Shown: one piece after another, positions 22,701-34,700 of the stretch
Numbering within the stretch: the first letter of the stretch is position 1
Layout: each line of letters opens with the position of its first letter
Assembly: GCA_012931725.1 (NCBI GenBank)
Contig: CM022944.1
Location: forward strand, 115,449,412-115,513,411
Reading direction: 5' to 3'
From: Litsea cubeba
Lineage: Eukaryota; Streptophyta; Magnoliopsida; Laurales; Lauraceae
Length of the DNA stretch: 64,000 bases
Notes under the pieces: generated by a model
What the model was told of the DNA's origin: nothing
The model's database searches: none
What the model saw: the letters and a program-made list of their open reading frames with translations, nothing else
Position numbers and translations under genes: made by a program

Positions 22701-25700
22701 CCATCTTAGCATTCTCATCTCCGCAACTTCCATCTTCTTGACATGATTATGCTTTACTGCCCAACACTCTGATCCATATAACAACGCTGGCCGTACCGCC
22801 ACCTTATAATACTTTCCTTTAACCTTGAGGGGGACTTTCCAATCACACAAGACTCCCGAAGCACTCCTCTATTTGGTCCACCCGGCTTGAATCCTGTGAC
22901 TTACATCAGTATCAATCCCTCCATCCTGTTGCACCATAGATCCAAGGTACCTAAAGTTTTCTTTTTCTACTATCTTTGTGTGCCCAAACTTACTTCTATG
23001 TTACCAGGTGTCCTACTTTGACTAAACTTGCATTCCATATATTCCGTTTTGCATCGATTTAGCTTAAACCCTTTTGTCTCTAATGTTTTCCGCCACAATT
23101 CAAGTTTAGCATTCACTCCTTCTCTCGTCTCATCCACTAAAACAATGTCATCTGCAAATAGCATACACCACGGCACCTCATCCTGGATATGTCTTGTAAT
23201 CTCATCCATAACTAGGGCAAACAAGTACGGGCTTAACGCTGAGCCTTGGTGTAGACCAATCGTGATAGGAAACTCCTTAGTTTCGCCGCCAGTCGTCCTT
23301 ATAGATGTCACGACTCTATCATACATATCCTTTATCGCCTCAATATAAGCGACACAAACTCTTTTCTTTTTAAGTTCTATTATTTATATAAATATATGTA
23401 AGGGACCCAAATTCCTTATTTCTAATAGGGGGTCGACACCTAACTTAGGAGTCTTATGCTAAGAAAGGACTTCAACTTCTGATAGGAGTCTTACACGACA
23501 GAAGTCTTATGAGCTTTAGGAATAGTAGACTATTTTTGTAGTTTATATCTGTTATTGGACATTATTATTGGTTTTGGATATTCATTCAATTAGAAATTCA
23601 TTTTTTTTGGCAAAAGCCTGGTTATTTATGCCTCGAACGATTTGATTTATGATGTTAATGTGATACTTTTATAAGTCTTGACGCGGAATTTGAAGGGCCC
23701 CGGATTCCAGGTTGTTACAAGTGGTATCAGAGCATAATAAGATCTGGGCAAATAAAAGAATTAGTAACCCTTAGGATACACGGTGAGGACGGACTAATTG
23801 ATGCATAGATTTGTCTAGATAGGATGAGTGTTAGTTTAGTTAATTGAACATTGCCTTGATGTCGCTTGGTTCATGTGGTGATCATGTGATGATGCTATTC
23901 AAACATTTCTTGTTATTCCAACAATGGACTCCATGAAAGCAAATTAACAACTCATATTTGGTTTCTATTATAAGTCATGGATTTCTAAATCTGCATACAC
24001 TGTAGGTACTTTAGCTGCATATTTTGAAACCAAAAACATTGCATCAACCATCAATACAACCTTTATTCTTTTTTTGAATCTCTCGTATTAGTTTAAATTT
24101 GGAGGACCCAATTTCCTAAGGTGGGGAGTATGTAATATCCCAGGCCCTGATTTAGGGGCTAGAATTATAATGTGTATTTATGTTACTAATGATTTATAAT
24201 TAGTTTAGAGTAGGCTCATATTTTTAAGTTTTCTTATTTATATAAATATATGTATGGCACCCAAATTCCTTATTTCTAATAGGGGGTTGACACCTAACTT
24301 AGGGTGTCTTATGCTAGGAATGGACTGAAAGTCCTTGGGGATCCTAACCCTAGAGGGGGGGTGAATAGGGTGAGCTACTAATAGTGACTAACTATGACCA
24401 ATTTTAATTTTCTATAAACTAACTAGTCACTAGTGATGATAACAAGCACAATGCGGAAGCTAAATACATACAATCACCACAAGAGCATGCACCACAACAC
24501 AATATTTATAGTGGTTCGGCCAACGTGCCTACATCCACTACCGGCTTGTGTTCCTCACACCCCACCGGATTTCCACTATTATGCTTTTCAAAAGGCTAAG
24601 CAATAACCTCTACAATTATGCTTTCCAAGGATAAGCAATAACCTTACAATGTTGTTTTTCTAGGCTAAACAACAACCTTTACACAATGCTTTTAAATGGC
24701 TAAGCAATAACCTTACAAGTAAATATTTCTCTCAAAGAAAGTGTCTTCACAAAACACTCTTATGAGATTACAATTTAAGCTCAATAAAAATTGCCTCTAA
24801 GTAGGCGGATAAGAAAATGAAAATCTAACTCACACAACACAATGAAATGCAAAGATGAATGCTTGTGATATGTGTGTGTGGAAAACTTCAATCAAGTTTA
24901 AAAAGAAGGCTTAATCAATATATGCTAGAAGCATTTGAAAGTTAAGGCACACAAAGATTTGATTGAAGTTATATGCAAATCACTTGAACAACTACAAACT
25001 TGTTAATGATGTGAAAATCAAAAGATCACAAGTTGAAAGTTTAAGCCTAATCAAGTGATGCATGTGCTATGCTATGTTGTTTTCAAAAACAAAGGTTTGA
25101 CTTAAGATTCAAATGAATGAAAACAACAAAGATGATTCAAACAAGTTAATGAAACATGTTATAAAGAAATCAAAGTTTTAAACATAACATGTTTAACAAA
25201 GTTTAAAACTAAACTAAGTTTGAATCAAAGAAAAGAATTCATTACAACTTAATATCAAAGATTGAATGGAAGTAATGAATTCATTTCATCATAGTTATCA
25301 TGCTAAAAACATTTACCAAAGATTTAAAACCAAGCATGAAACATATGATTAAATTAAGCAAAGCTTACTTGGAGATTTAACTTCATGATCCAAGCTTGAG
25401 CTTCCTTAATGACCTTCTTAATCCCCTTGGTTCATCCCCTTTATCTTCTCTTCAAACACCTCCAAGAAGGCTCCAAGTTTGCTCAAAAGTTCCTCCTCTT
25501 TTCCAAAGGGTATGAAGCCTTTTTATACACAGAAAACAGAGTTTCTGCGTGTCCCCGGTCGACCCCATGACAGGCCCGGTCGACCGACCCTTAACGGTCA
25601 GAAAAATGACCGTTGGAGAGCCAAACGGCTCTCTGCCCAGTCGACCCGCAGTGTACGCGGTCGACCGGGATGTGTACCCGGTCGACCGGGTACACTGGGC

Positions 25701-28700
25701 CCTGGGCCACTTTTCCCATTTTGCATACTTTTGCAATTTTCAAAGATTTTTGGATGTGGGACTTGTTGGGGCCATTAAATCAAGCTTGAAACATGATTTA
25801 AATCAATCTAAGTATTTTTTAAAATCATGAATCATAAAAAGCCACAAATCATTTGAAACTTTTAAAACTTAGGCTAAGCTTGAATTTTGAAATTCCTTTT
25901 ACAGAATCAATTGCATCCAAAATTAAAACCAATTCATGCATAAAACATGAGTTTTACCATATTTTAAACACAATGCATGGATAAAATAAGATTTCAATGT
26001 TTTCTAAAATAATGCTAGTGTGAGAAATCAAATGATGATTAAAATGATATGCATCCATCAAATTGCAATACACAAAATTCCTAACAATCTCCCCCTTTGC
26101 AATTTGATGGCAAACCTTAACTTAACACTAAACCTCACACTAAGTCTTCAGCTCCTTGGCTTGACACGGCTTGAAATCTTCGGATGCTCCTTCACTTAGC
26201 TTGGGCTTTAGCTATTTTGATCTTCATTCTTCTTGTCCTTAGCTCCAAGCTTTCTTTCTTTTATCTTCTCTCCCCCTTAGACCAAGCACTCTCTCTCCTT
26301 GGTCTTTCTCTCCCTTTGCCATTGAGTGCTCTCTCCCCCTTTGATCTTTCTCCCTTTTTGGGTAGCTAGAGCATTTTCTCCCCCTTAATCCTTTCTCCCC
26401 CTTTGCCATTAAATTGCAAAGGTAGCAATTGAAGAAAGGTACCTACACACATGAAACAAGGAAAATACCTTTAGTAGCACCTGTTAACAAATGAAATCGA
26501 AAATGAAATACTTAACAGGCTATTATGCATGTGAGTAAGTTATAAGGGAATAGCAATGGTGAATTTGATCATCTCTAATGCTTCCTTAGAAGGTTTACTC
26601 CCCCTCAATCCATAATCTTCTTTTGTCATACTTTTGACAAGAATATAACTATTAGATGCAAGAAGAAGATGGTTTAACCAATTGAGGGATAACTTCAAGG
26701 GAAGGATTAGATACCAATTGATAATGATTAACTATAAGGCTCAATGATCAAATTACCAAATTGGAGAGAAACCAATTGACCTATAAGCTTAAGGAAAGTT
26801 GAAGAGCAAGGTCAAAAGGTTAATCTATCATGGATACCAATTGAAATAAGAACCATATCAATTGAGATTTAAGAGTATGACTTATTAGCTCAATCACTCT
26901 AAAATGGACTTAAGGAATGTAACTAGAAGGATTAATCCAAGTTAGAGCTATCCATGATGATAAGGGGTTTACTAAACATAGCATCAAATAATATAACTAT
27001 GAAAATCATATGCTATGTAAATTTTGAAATCATTTCACTCAATCATAAAATATGACTATCAAGTGTAAGATGAGTGAAATGAAATTCAAACCATGATGCC
27101 TACCTCAATCATTAACCAACCAAGATTATTAACACATAAACATGGTGGTCACGAGATTTAACCAAATAAGCAAGAGAGGTGGCAAACATGACCATTTATG
27201 AAGCTAATGGAATGTGACATGGAACAAAGACATATTACTATCAAGTTTAATCCAATGTGCACAAGGTTTATCACAAATATATAACATCAATTGGAAGTTA
27301 TACTAATTGAAAATGATATCATTTGATTACCAATTGAATATGGAACATGTTTAAGAGCAAGCATGTGACAAACACAAAATTCCAACAAGCAACATAAATG
27401 AATATTCATCACTTTAATGATATAACTATTGAGCATAGTGATGAACAAGAGAAATTGCATAAAAGATATAACTTAGTAGTACATGCAATTTCCAAAGTGT
27501 CAAGATCATAAGAATTCAACATCTAAGAAATCCATCAAAGATATAACTATGAGATACAAGGAATGAATTTCAAAGAGGTTCATATGATCAATCACTACTA
27601 TGAGGTTGAAACATGTATAAGTATGACAAATACACATGAATCAAACATCATAACCATCCATTTCACAAAAATGACTAGAAAGCATAAAGGATGGATTTGG
27701 GTTCTAGTATGGTTACAAAAAAAATAATTAAAGAACACAACCATACATGGAACAAATAAAACATTTGCATAAAGAATGTAACTAAAAGAGCAAACATGCA
27801 AATAGTCTATCACAACATTCATTTCCATTAAAGGATGACATAAGCAAAAGCATAAGGAAATGAAAACATGGAACATGCTTTGATGAATACAACAAAAAGT
27901 TTTAAAGCATTTCCATTCATGCAATCTTCAAATCATAAACAAAATCTAACAATGGGCATAATGTATATGAAAATAAAGAAAGCACCTTATCAAACATCAA
28001 ATTGTATTCTAAGCAATATCACTACCAAGAATCATACAATTTGATTTAAAAACCATTCAACTTGCATTTTAAAAGATATAACTTAATTGGAAAACATACA
28101 AGTTGATCTTTTCAAAGTAATTTTCCATGTGAAAGTATAACTTAAAAATTCATGGAAAAATTAAATTGATTTAAGTCATTTGTTTTTCAAAATAATCTAA
28201 CTAAGACATACAAACAAATGAATTTGCAACATCAAATGATTATGAGAGATCTAGCTATGAAAGCTTTTGGAATCATAATCAATTGATCATGTAGAAATGC
28301 ATTACAAAAGATATAACTATATGAGAGCAAAAAGCAAATCTAACATGAGAAATTATAATCAAAAGATTTTGAAAACCATGATATGTAACTAGTATGGTGC
28401 ATGAAAACAAAATCAATTGATCATAAACAAGCATTGCATTTTATGAAATGTAACTATGAAAGAACAAAATGCAAAGCAACCATGACCAACAAAAAGATTT
28501 AACTATTAAGGTTAGGTTGGTCAATGAGGTCCAAGGCCCTAAGGTTTGTCTATTTGTCTAACTTTGGGAATCCACCTAAGGTCTTGGGATGGATGAACTT
28601 TGAGGTCTAACTTAAACTTCTCACCAACTCTAGGAGATTTAACTTGATAAATTATTAACTTAGACTTATCACCATGAGATATAGATTTAACTAAGTTTAG

Positions 28701-31700
28701 CTTAGATTGGTGATTAGTCTTTTGGTGAGTTTGCTTCTTTGGGGTTTGAACCATTTTTCTTTTCTTCTTATCTCCTCCCTTTAATTGACTTTTGAATTTT
28801 AAATTTAACTTTGCAACTTTATTCAAAAGTTCTTTCATTTGAGATATGGGAGGTAGGTTGAGAACCTTTTTATTTATAGATTCTTTTAAACTAGATTTAA
28901 CTTGTTTAATCTTTTTAGAATCTATTTTAGGAGACTCCTTCTTAATTGATTTTACTTGTTTAAGCTTCATGGAGTTCTCCTTGGTTTTTGGTGTCTTATC
29001 CATCATAGAATTTGATTTACCTTTCTTTGGTTCAAATATGGATTTAGACACATTGCTTCTTCTTTGTTTGCACTCAAACCTAAAATGTCCTTCAATGCCA
29101 CAATAATTACATTTAGACATGGGCAAGGAAGTGTGAGTGCTAGAGAATGAGGACTCACCTTTCACAAAAGTGTTGGTGAATTTAGGGTCATATGAGGTAT
29201 TCCTATCAAATCCAAGACCCGTCCTATCTCCTTTTGATTTACCCAATTTAAATAACTTTTCCAATCTTTCTTCACTTTGGGTAAATTTGCACTCATACTT
29301 TTGTTTGTATGTTTCAAGTTGAGTGACTTTGGTTTTAAGGGTTGAATTCTCATTTTTAACTTTAGTTAGTTCTTGTTCAATTCCCTTAAATTTGATTAGC
29401 TCTTCATTGGCAAGTTTTAACTTCATTTCAAGTTCATTAACAACATTAGATCCAAGTTCTAAGGTGTTTAAATTATTTTGAGCATTTGACAAGTTTTCCA
29501 TTGAAATTGTCAACTTGGATCTTAAATGGATAATGTTCTCATCTTGTCTTTTTAAAGTATCTCTTAGACTTAAATTTTCTTTCTTAAGCTCATCACAATT
29601 TATCTTTATTTTATTTAGTTCAATTTGAGCATTAGATAAATTTTCCTTAGAGATACTTGACTTAGATTCAAGATTGTTAAAGTCTTTGTCTTGCCTTTGT
29701 AATTGATCTCTTAGTTTAGAATTTTCCTTATTAAGATTGTCATAACCTATCTTTAAATCTTTTAATTCATCTTGAGCATTATATAGGTTATGCAAAGAGA
29801 TCATGAACTTAGATTCTGCACAATTTATTAATTCTTCTTTTTCTCTAAGTTCATCTTTTGAAGAGACTAATTCTTGGTTTAGTCTTTTAGATTCTTCTTT
29901 TAATCTTTTATTCTTCTTAGAAAGCTCAAAGGACCATGTGTACAATTCCTCATAAGCTTCATTTTCATCATATTCTTCTTCTTTTGATTTAGATTTAGAT
30001 TCATTAATTTTAATGTTAGAAACTCCAATAGATGGAAGAAGGAGGGGTCTAGAGGAATCTACACAAGAATCTACAAAGTCTAAACTAGTGGAATCCATTC
30101 TTATGATTTTCATGGAGGCACAACACTAGGGTTTTAACTCTAGGTTTTTACACCTAATCAAGAGTTTCAAACACTTGATCCTAATATAGAGCACGAGGCT
30201 CTGATACCAATTGAAAGTCCTTGGGGATCCTAACCCTAGAGGGGGGGTGAATAGGGTGAGCTACTAATAGTGACTAACTATGACCAATTTTAATTTTCTA
30301 TAAACTAACTAGTCACTAGTGATGATAACAAGCACAATGCGGAAGCTAAATACATACAATCACCACAAGAGCATGCACCACAACACAATATTTATAGTGG
30401 TTCGGCCAACGTGCCTACATCCACTACCGGCTTGTGTTCCTCACACCCCACCGGATTTCCACTATTATGCTTTTCAAAAGGCTAAGCAATAACCTCTACA
30501 ATTATGCTTTCCAAGGATAAGCAATAACCTTACAATGTTGTTTTTCTAGGCTAAACAACAACCTTTACACAATGCTTTTAAATGGCTAAGCAATAACCTT
30601 ACAAGTAAATATTTCTCTCAAAGAAAGTGTCTTCACAAAACACTCTTATGAGATTACAATTTAAGCTCAATAAAAATTGCCTCTAAGTAGGCGGATAAGA
30701 AAATGAAAATCTAACTCACACAACACAATGAAATGCAAAGATGAATGCTTGTGATATGTGTGTGTGGAAAACTTCAATCAAGTTTAAAAAGAAGGCTTAA
30801 TCAATATATGCTAGAAGCATTTGAAAGTTAAGGCACACAAAGATTTGATTGAAGTTATATGCAAATCACTTGAACAACTACAAACTTGTTAATGATGTGA
30901 AAATCAAAAGATCACAAGTTGAAAGTTTAAGCCTAATCAAGTGATGCATGTGCTATGCTATGTTGTTTTCAAAAACAAAGGTTTGACTTAAGATTCAAAT
31001 GAATGAAAACAACAAAGATGATTCAAACAAGTTAATGAAACATGTTATAAAGAAATCAAAGTTTTAAACATAACATGTTTAACAAAGTTTAAAACTAAAC
31101 TAAGTTTGAATCAAAGAAAAGAATTCATTACAACTTAATATCAAAGATTGAATGGAAGTAATGAATTCATTTCATCATAGTTATCATGCTAAAAACATTT
31201 ACCAAAGATTTAAAACCAAGCATGAAACATATGATTAAATTAAGCAAAGCTTACTTGGAGATTTAACTTCATGATCCAAGCTTGAGCTTCCTTAATGACC
31301 TTCTTAATCCCCTTGGTTCATCCCCTTTATCTTCTCTTCAAACACCTCCAAGAAGGCTCCAAGTTTGCTCAAAAGTTCCTCCTCTTTTCCAAAGGGAATG
31401 AAGCCTTTTTATACACAGAAAACAGAGTTTCTGCGTGTCCCCGGTCGACCCCATGACAGGCCCGGTCGACCGACCCTTAACGGTCAGAAAAATGACCGTT
31501 GGAGAGCCAAACGGCTCTCTGCCCAGTCGACCCGCAGTGTACGCGGTCGACCGGGATGTGTACCCGGTCGACCGGGTACACTGGGCCCTGGGCCACTTTT
31601 CCCATTTTGCATACTTTTGCAATTTTCAAAGATTTTTGGATGTGGGACTTGTTGGGGCCATTAAATCAAGCTTGAAACATGATTTAAATCAATCTAAGTA

Positions 31701-34700
31701 TTTTTTAAAATCATGAATCATAAAAAGCCACAAATCATTTGAAACTTTTAAAACTTAGGCTAAGCTTGAATTTTGAAATTCCTTTTACAGAATCAATTGC
31801 ATCCAAAATTAAAACCAATTCATGCATAAAACATGAGTTTTACCATATTTTAAACACAATGCATGGATAAAATAAGATTTCAATGTTTTCTAAAATAATG
31901 CAAGTGTGAGAAATCAAATGATGATTAAAATGATATGCATCCATCAAATTGCAATACACAAAATTCCTAACATGGACTCCAACTTCTGATAGGAGTCTGA
32001 CACGACAGAAGTCTTATGAGCTTTGGAGTCGTAGACTACTTTTTGTAGTTTATTTCTGTTATTGGACATTATTATTGGTTATGGATATTCATTCAATTAA
32101 AAATTCAGTATTTTGGCAAAAGCCTGGTTATTTATACCTCAAACGATTTGGTTTATGATGTTAATGTTATACTTATATAAGTCTCGATGCGGAATTCGAA
32201 GGGCCTGGATTCCATGTCGTTACAGATTATCAGTTGCCCTTCCCCAATTTTGGATCCATGCACCATGTTAGCCAAATTGGCTCTTTTTGTCATGCTGCCG
32301 AAGCCTTCCTCCACTATCATAAACAAAAAAAGAGGAGGGGGGTGTTCTGCATGCCTTAACCCTCCTGAGCTTCTAAACTAACCGCCGGAGATCCATTTAT
32401 CAACATTTAAAACGTGGCTGTAGAAATGCATTCCTTGATCTTTCACTTCAATTTAGGCAAAATCCAATGTGTTTTATCATGTACACAAAAGATCCAAGTC
32501 CACATGACTATAAGCTTTTCATCACATGGTTTTAAAGGGGGAGTTCCTATTTTGGGATCTATTTTTGGATGGCTATCAATGCTATATGGAGTTGATTTCT
32601 TTTAGATGAATAATCCAGAATCCCCCATTCCTCCCTTGAATTTATTGCTCCAAGTTGTGGGTAAAAATGATGCCTCTGTTCAGGATGCTAGGTTATTTAG
32701 GATCACTGGCAGCATTTTCTGTATCTTGAGGCATGGGTTTCTTGGAAAGAGGGAGGGTTTTTTTTTTTTTCACTAATTTTTTGTGAGTTTTTTTTTTTTT
32801 TTTTTTTTTTTCTATTGGTGCATATAAGTTGAATATAGATCTTTTACTGTGTATTGTTTTTGCTATTGTACAGTTTTTATGTCAATAAAATTTTGTAATT
32901 GATCAAAGAAAAAAAATGCAACAAAGAATGCATGCTCATACAGCACATGTAAAGTGGATTAATTACCACAAAGTTCTGTGTGCAGCAAGACTAATGCTTC
33001 CACCTTCTCTTTTTCCTGATATGATAAGTTTGTTAAGAACCTAAAATCAGTTCTTTCGATATAGATTCATTGTTCATCATCGAGATCGAACTCTTTTTCC
33101 ACCTATCTAAATTTAGTTTTCTGCATTCTAGTTTCCTGCTCCTTACCAATTATGGTAAAGTTCTCCATCACTCTACAACAAATGGGCCATTATTGACTAC
33201 GTCATTCAAACATTTTATTGGCCCTTCCCTCCTTATAGTTTTACTGCATTTGTAACAACCTCAATCCTTTGTGTAAGGGCAGCTTTTGGTATCTACTGGA
33301 GCTCACTTCTCTCACACTTGTTACTGTCCCATCCTTGTTATCGCACACATTAATTTTTGCATGCACATCTCAGCACATTTACTTCGTCCCCTTGTCATTT
33401 TCTTTCTGCCAACTTTAAGTTCTATATTTTGTTAAAAAACCCAGCTGTATGTAACACTTCAGTTCAGTCTCCCTGTCATATGATAGTATCCGCTTAATTG
33501 AACTGGCACTTCATTAGCTTGTCTCACTTTTATCCATTATGCATTCCTGTTTGCCATAACCTCTTCACGCCCTTAGTTTAGTCTGAATTTGCTCATAGAC
33601 ATCAGAATTTGGTACACTATGATATACAATTGTTTCGAATCAGAAGTTCAGAACACCCCTCTCTATTCTCAGAAGTAGGAACCACTAAACTTGCACTTTT
33701 TTTGTTCATCTTTGTTCTGGTAATTTTCAAACCATTTGACTCAATTTCTTCTCCGAAGTTTAGCATAACAATCCTTTTGCTGCAATGGTTTTACATATAC
33801 AAAATCTTCCCACATAATTTTCATCTTCTTTTTGACATTTTGTTTTGTTTTTTTGAGCTAAACTGTCATTTGGGAAGCTCGTACATGGCCATTAAAAAGT
33901 GCTAAAGTCTGTAGATGAAGCATTTAGTTTCTTGTGGGCCTCAAATTTGAAAGATAAATACTTTCAACTTTGTTAGATGTGGCATGCCCTTATGAGTTTT
34001 GACCATATTTGGTTGTTTTGCAGTGAATATTATGCTTGTTGATTCTGTTTTCTTGAAAGATTGTCATATAATTCAATTACATCGTGACTTTACTGTGTAG
34101 GCATTTTGCAAAGTTGTTCGAAGCTGGGCTTCGAAAAAGTTCATGACTGGATGGTGAGCATCTTTTCTTAGTTTATGACTATTTTATTTTATTTCATTTT
34201 ACATTTTCAATTGGTGACATGACTTGAACCTGCAGCATTGTGACAATGAGTGCCTATGTCAATGAACTCTTGCATCCACTCTTTTATTTCCTTCTAGTTA
34301 ATGTCATACATTGAATGTCATCACTGCTACGTAGCGTAGCTGCATTGGGAAGTTCAATCTTTTTTTCTTGTGTTTGTTTTTTCATCTGAGATTTGTTGCA
34401 GTTTTATTTTCATGTCCATCTACAATGCTGATTAGTGATTACTCTTTTCATCATAGGGATTATTTTACAGTCCTATTGGCTTAATTTTTCTATGAGTTGC
34501 AATCTTGATTTCGTTTGATAAGGTATTGTGTCAATTGTTCAAGAGAGGTAACTAAATAACAGGAAGCTCAGTTGGAAGGTGCTCCTTGTTGCAACCAGGA
34601 AGACAAGGGTTCCATTTATGTCACCATCAAAATAGAAAGGAAAAAAAACTTTCTAATGATATCTTTGAAGATATGAAGCTTGTGGTGGTTGCATTTTCTT

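Larger units (their letters stand above)
24326..26086 (-). repeat. 3' LTR of the young element
   Basis: 1761 bp. It contains four tandem 33-38-nt units (about 24577-24719), a block of 9-12 bp inverted repeats (24884-25282) and a GC-rich palindromic segment (25553-25700). Confidence 0.95.
24326..31972 (-). mobile_element. Young non-autonomous copia-like (SIRE-type) element with ORF and hairpin array
   Basis: Two LTRs of exactly 1761 bp (24326-26086 and 30212-31972; TGAAAGTCC...CCTAACA) are flanked by TGGAC. I found only two differences between them (GGGTATGAAG/GGGAATGAAG and ATGCTAGTG/ATGCAAGTG), so insertion was recent. On the minus strand the primer site TTGGTATCAGAGCC follows the right LTR, and AAAGGGGGAGA precedes the left one. 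The 4.1-kb interior has one intact 524-codon frame with gag-like features and no protease, integrase, RT or RNase H. The remainder is a hairpin array. It depends on an autonomous relative not present here. Confidence 0.9.
22308..32224 (+). mobile_element. Short non-autonomous LTR retrotransposon, host of nested insertions
   Basis: The left LTR starts TGTAATATCCCAG at 22308 and ends TTGTTACA at 23719. The right LTR starts with the same words at 24131 and ends GTTACA at 32224. The duplication GATTA lies at 22303-22307 and 32225-32229. The interior is only about 410 bp. It opens with TGGTATCAGAGC (Met-tRNA primer site, about 23722) and closes with AAGGTGGGGAGTA, a polypurine tract. No protein is encoded, so this is a TRIM-like element moved by another element's enzymes. 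Without the later insertions it would be about 1.3 kb. It lies in the same sense as LCV, unlike the other large LTR elements in intron 1. Confidence 0.88.
24131..32224 (+). repeat. Right LTR of the TRIM-like element, split by a 7.6-kb insertion
   Basis: 24131-24325 and 31973-32224 are the two halves. TGGAC is duplicated at the split (24321-24325 and 31973-31977). Confidence 0.88.

Noticed and set aside
25452..25830. Overlapping frames on both strands, duplicated at 31338-31716
   Set aside because: They are part of the LTR GC palindrome island, open in several frames at once, and duplicated only because the LTR is duplicated.
26602..28525. CRISPR-like repeat array
   Set aside because: Plant nuclear DNA, no exact direct repeats or uniform spacers; the repeated part is a loop motif with changing, self-pairing flanks.
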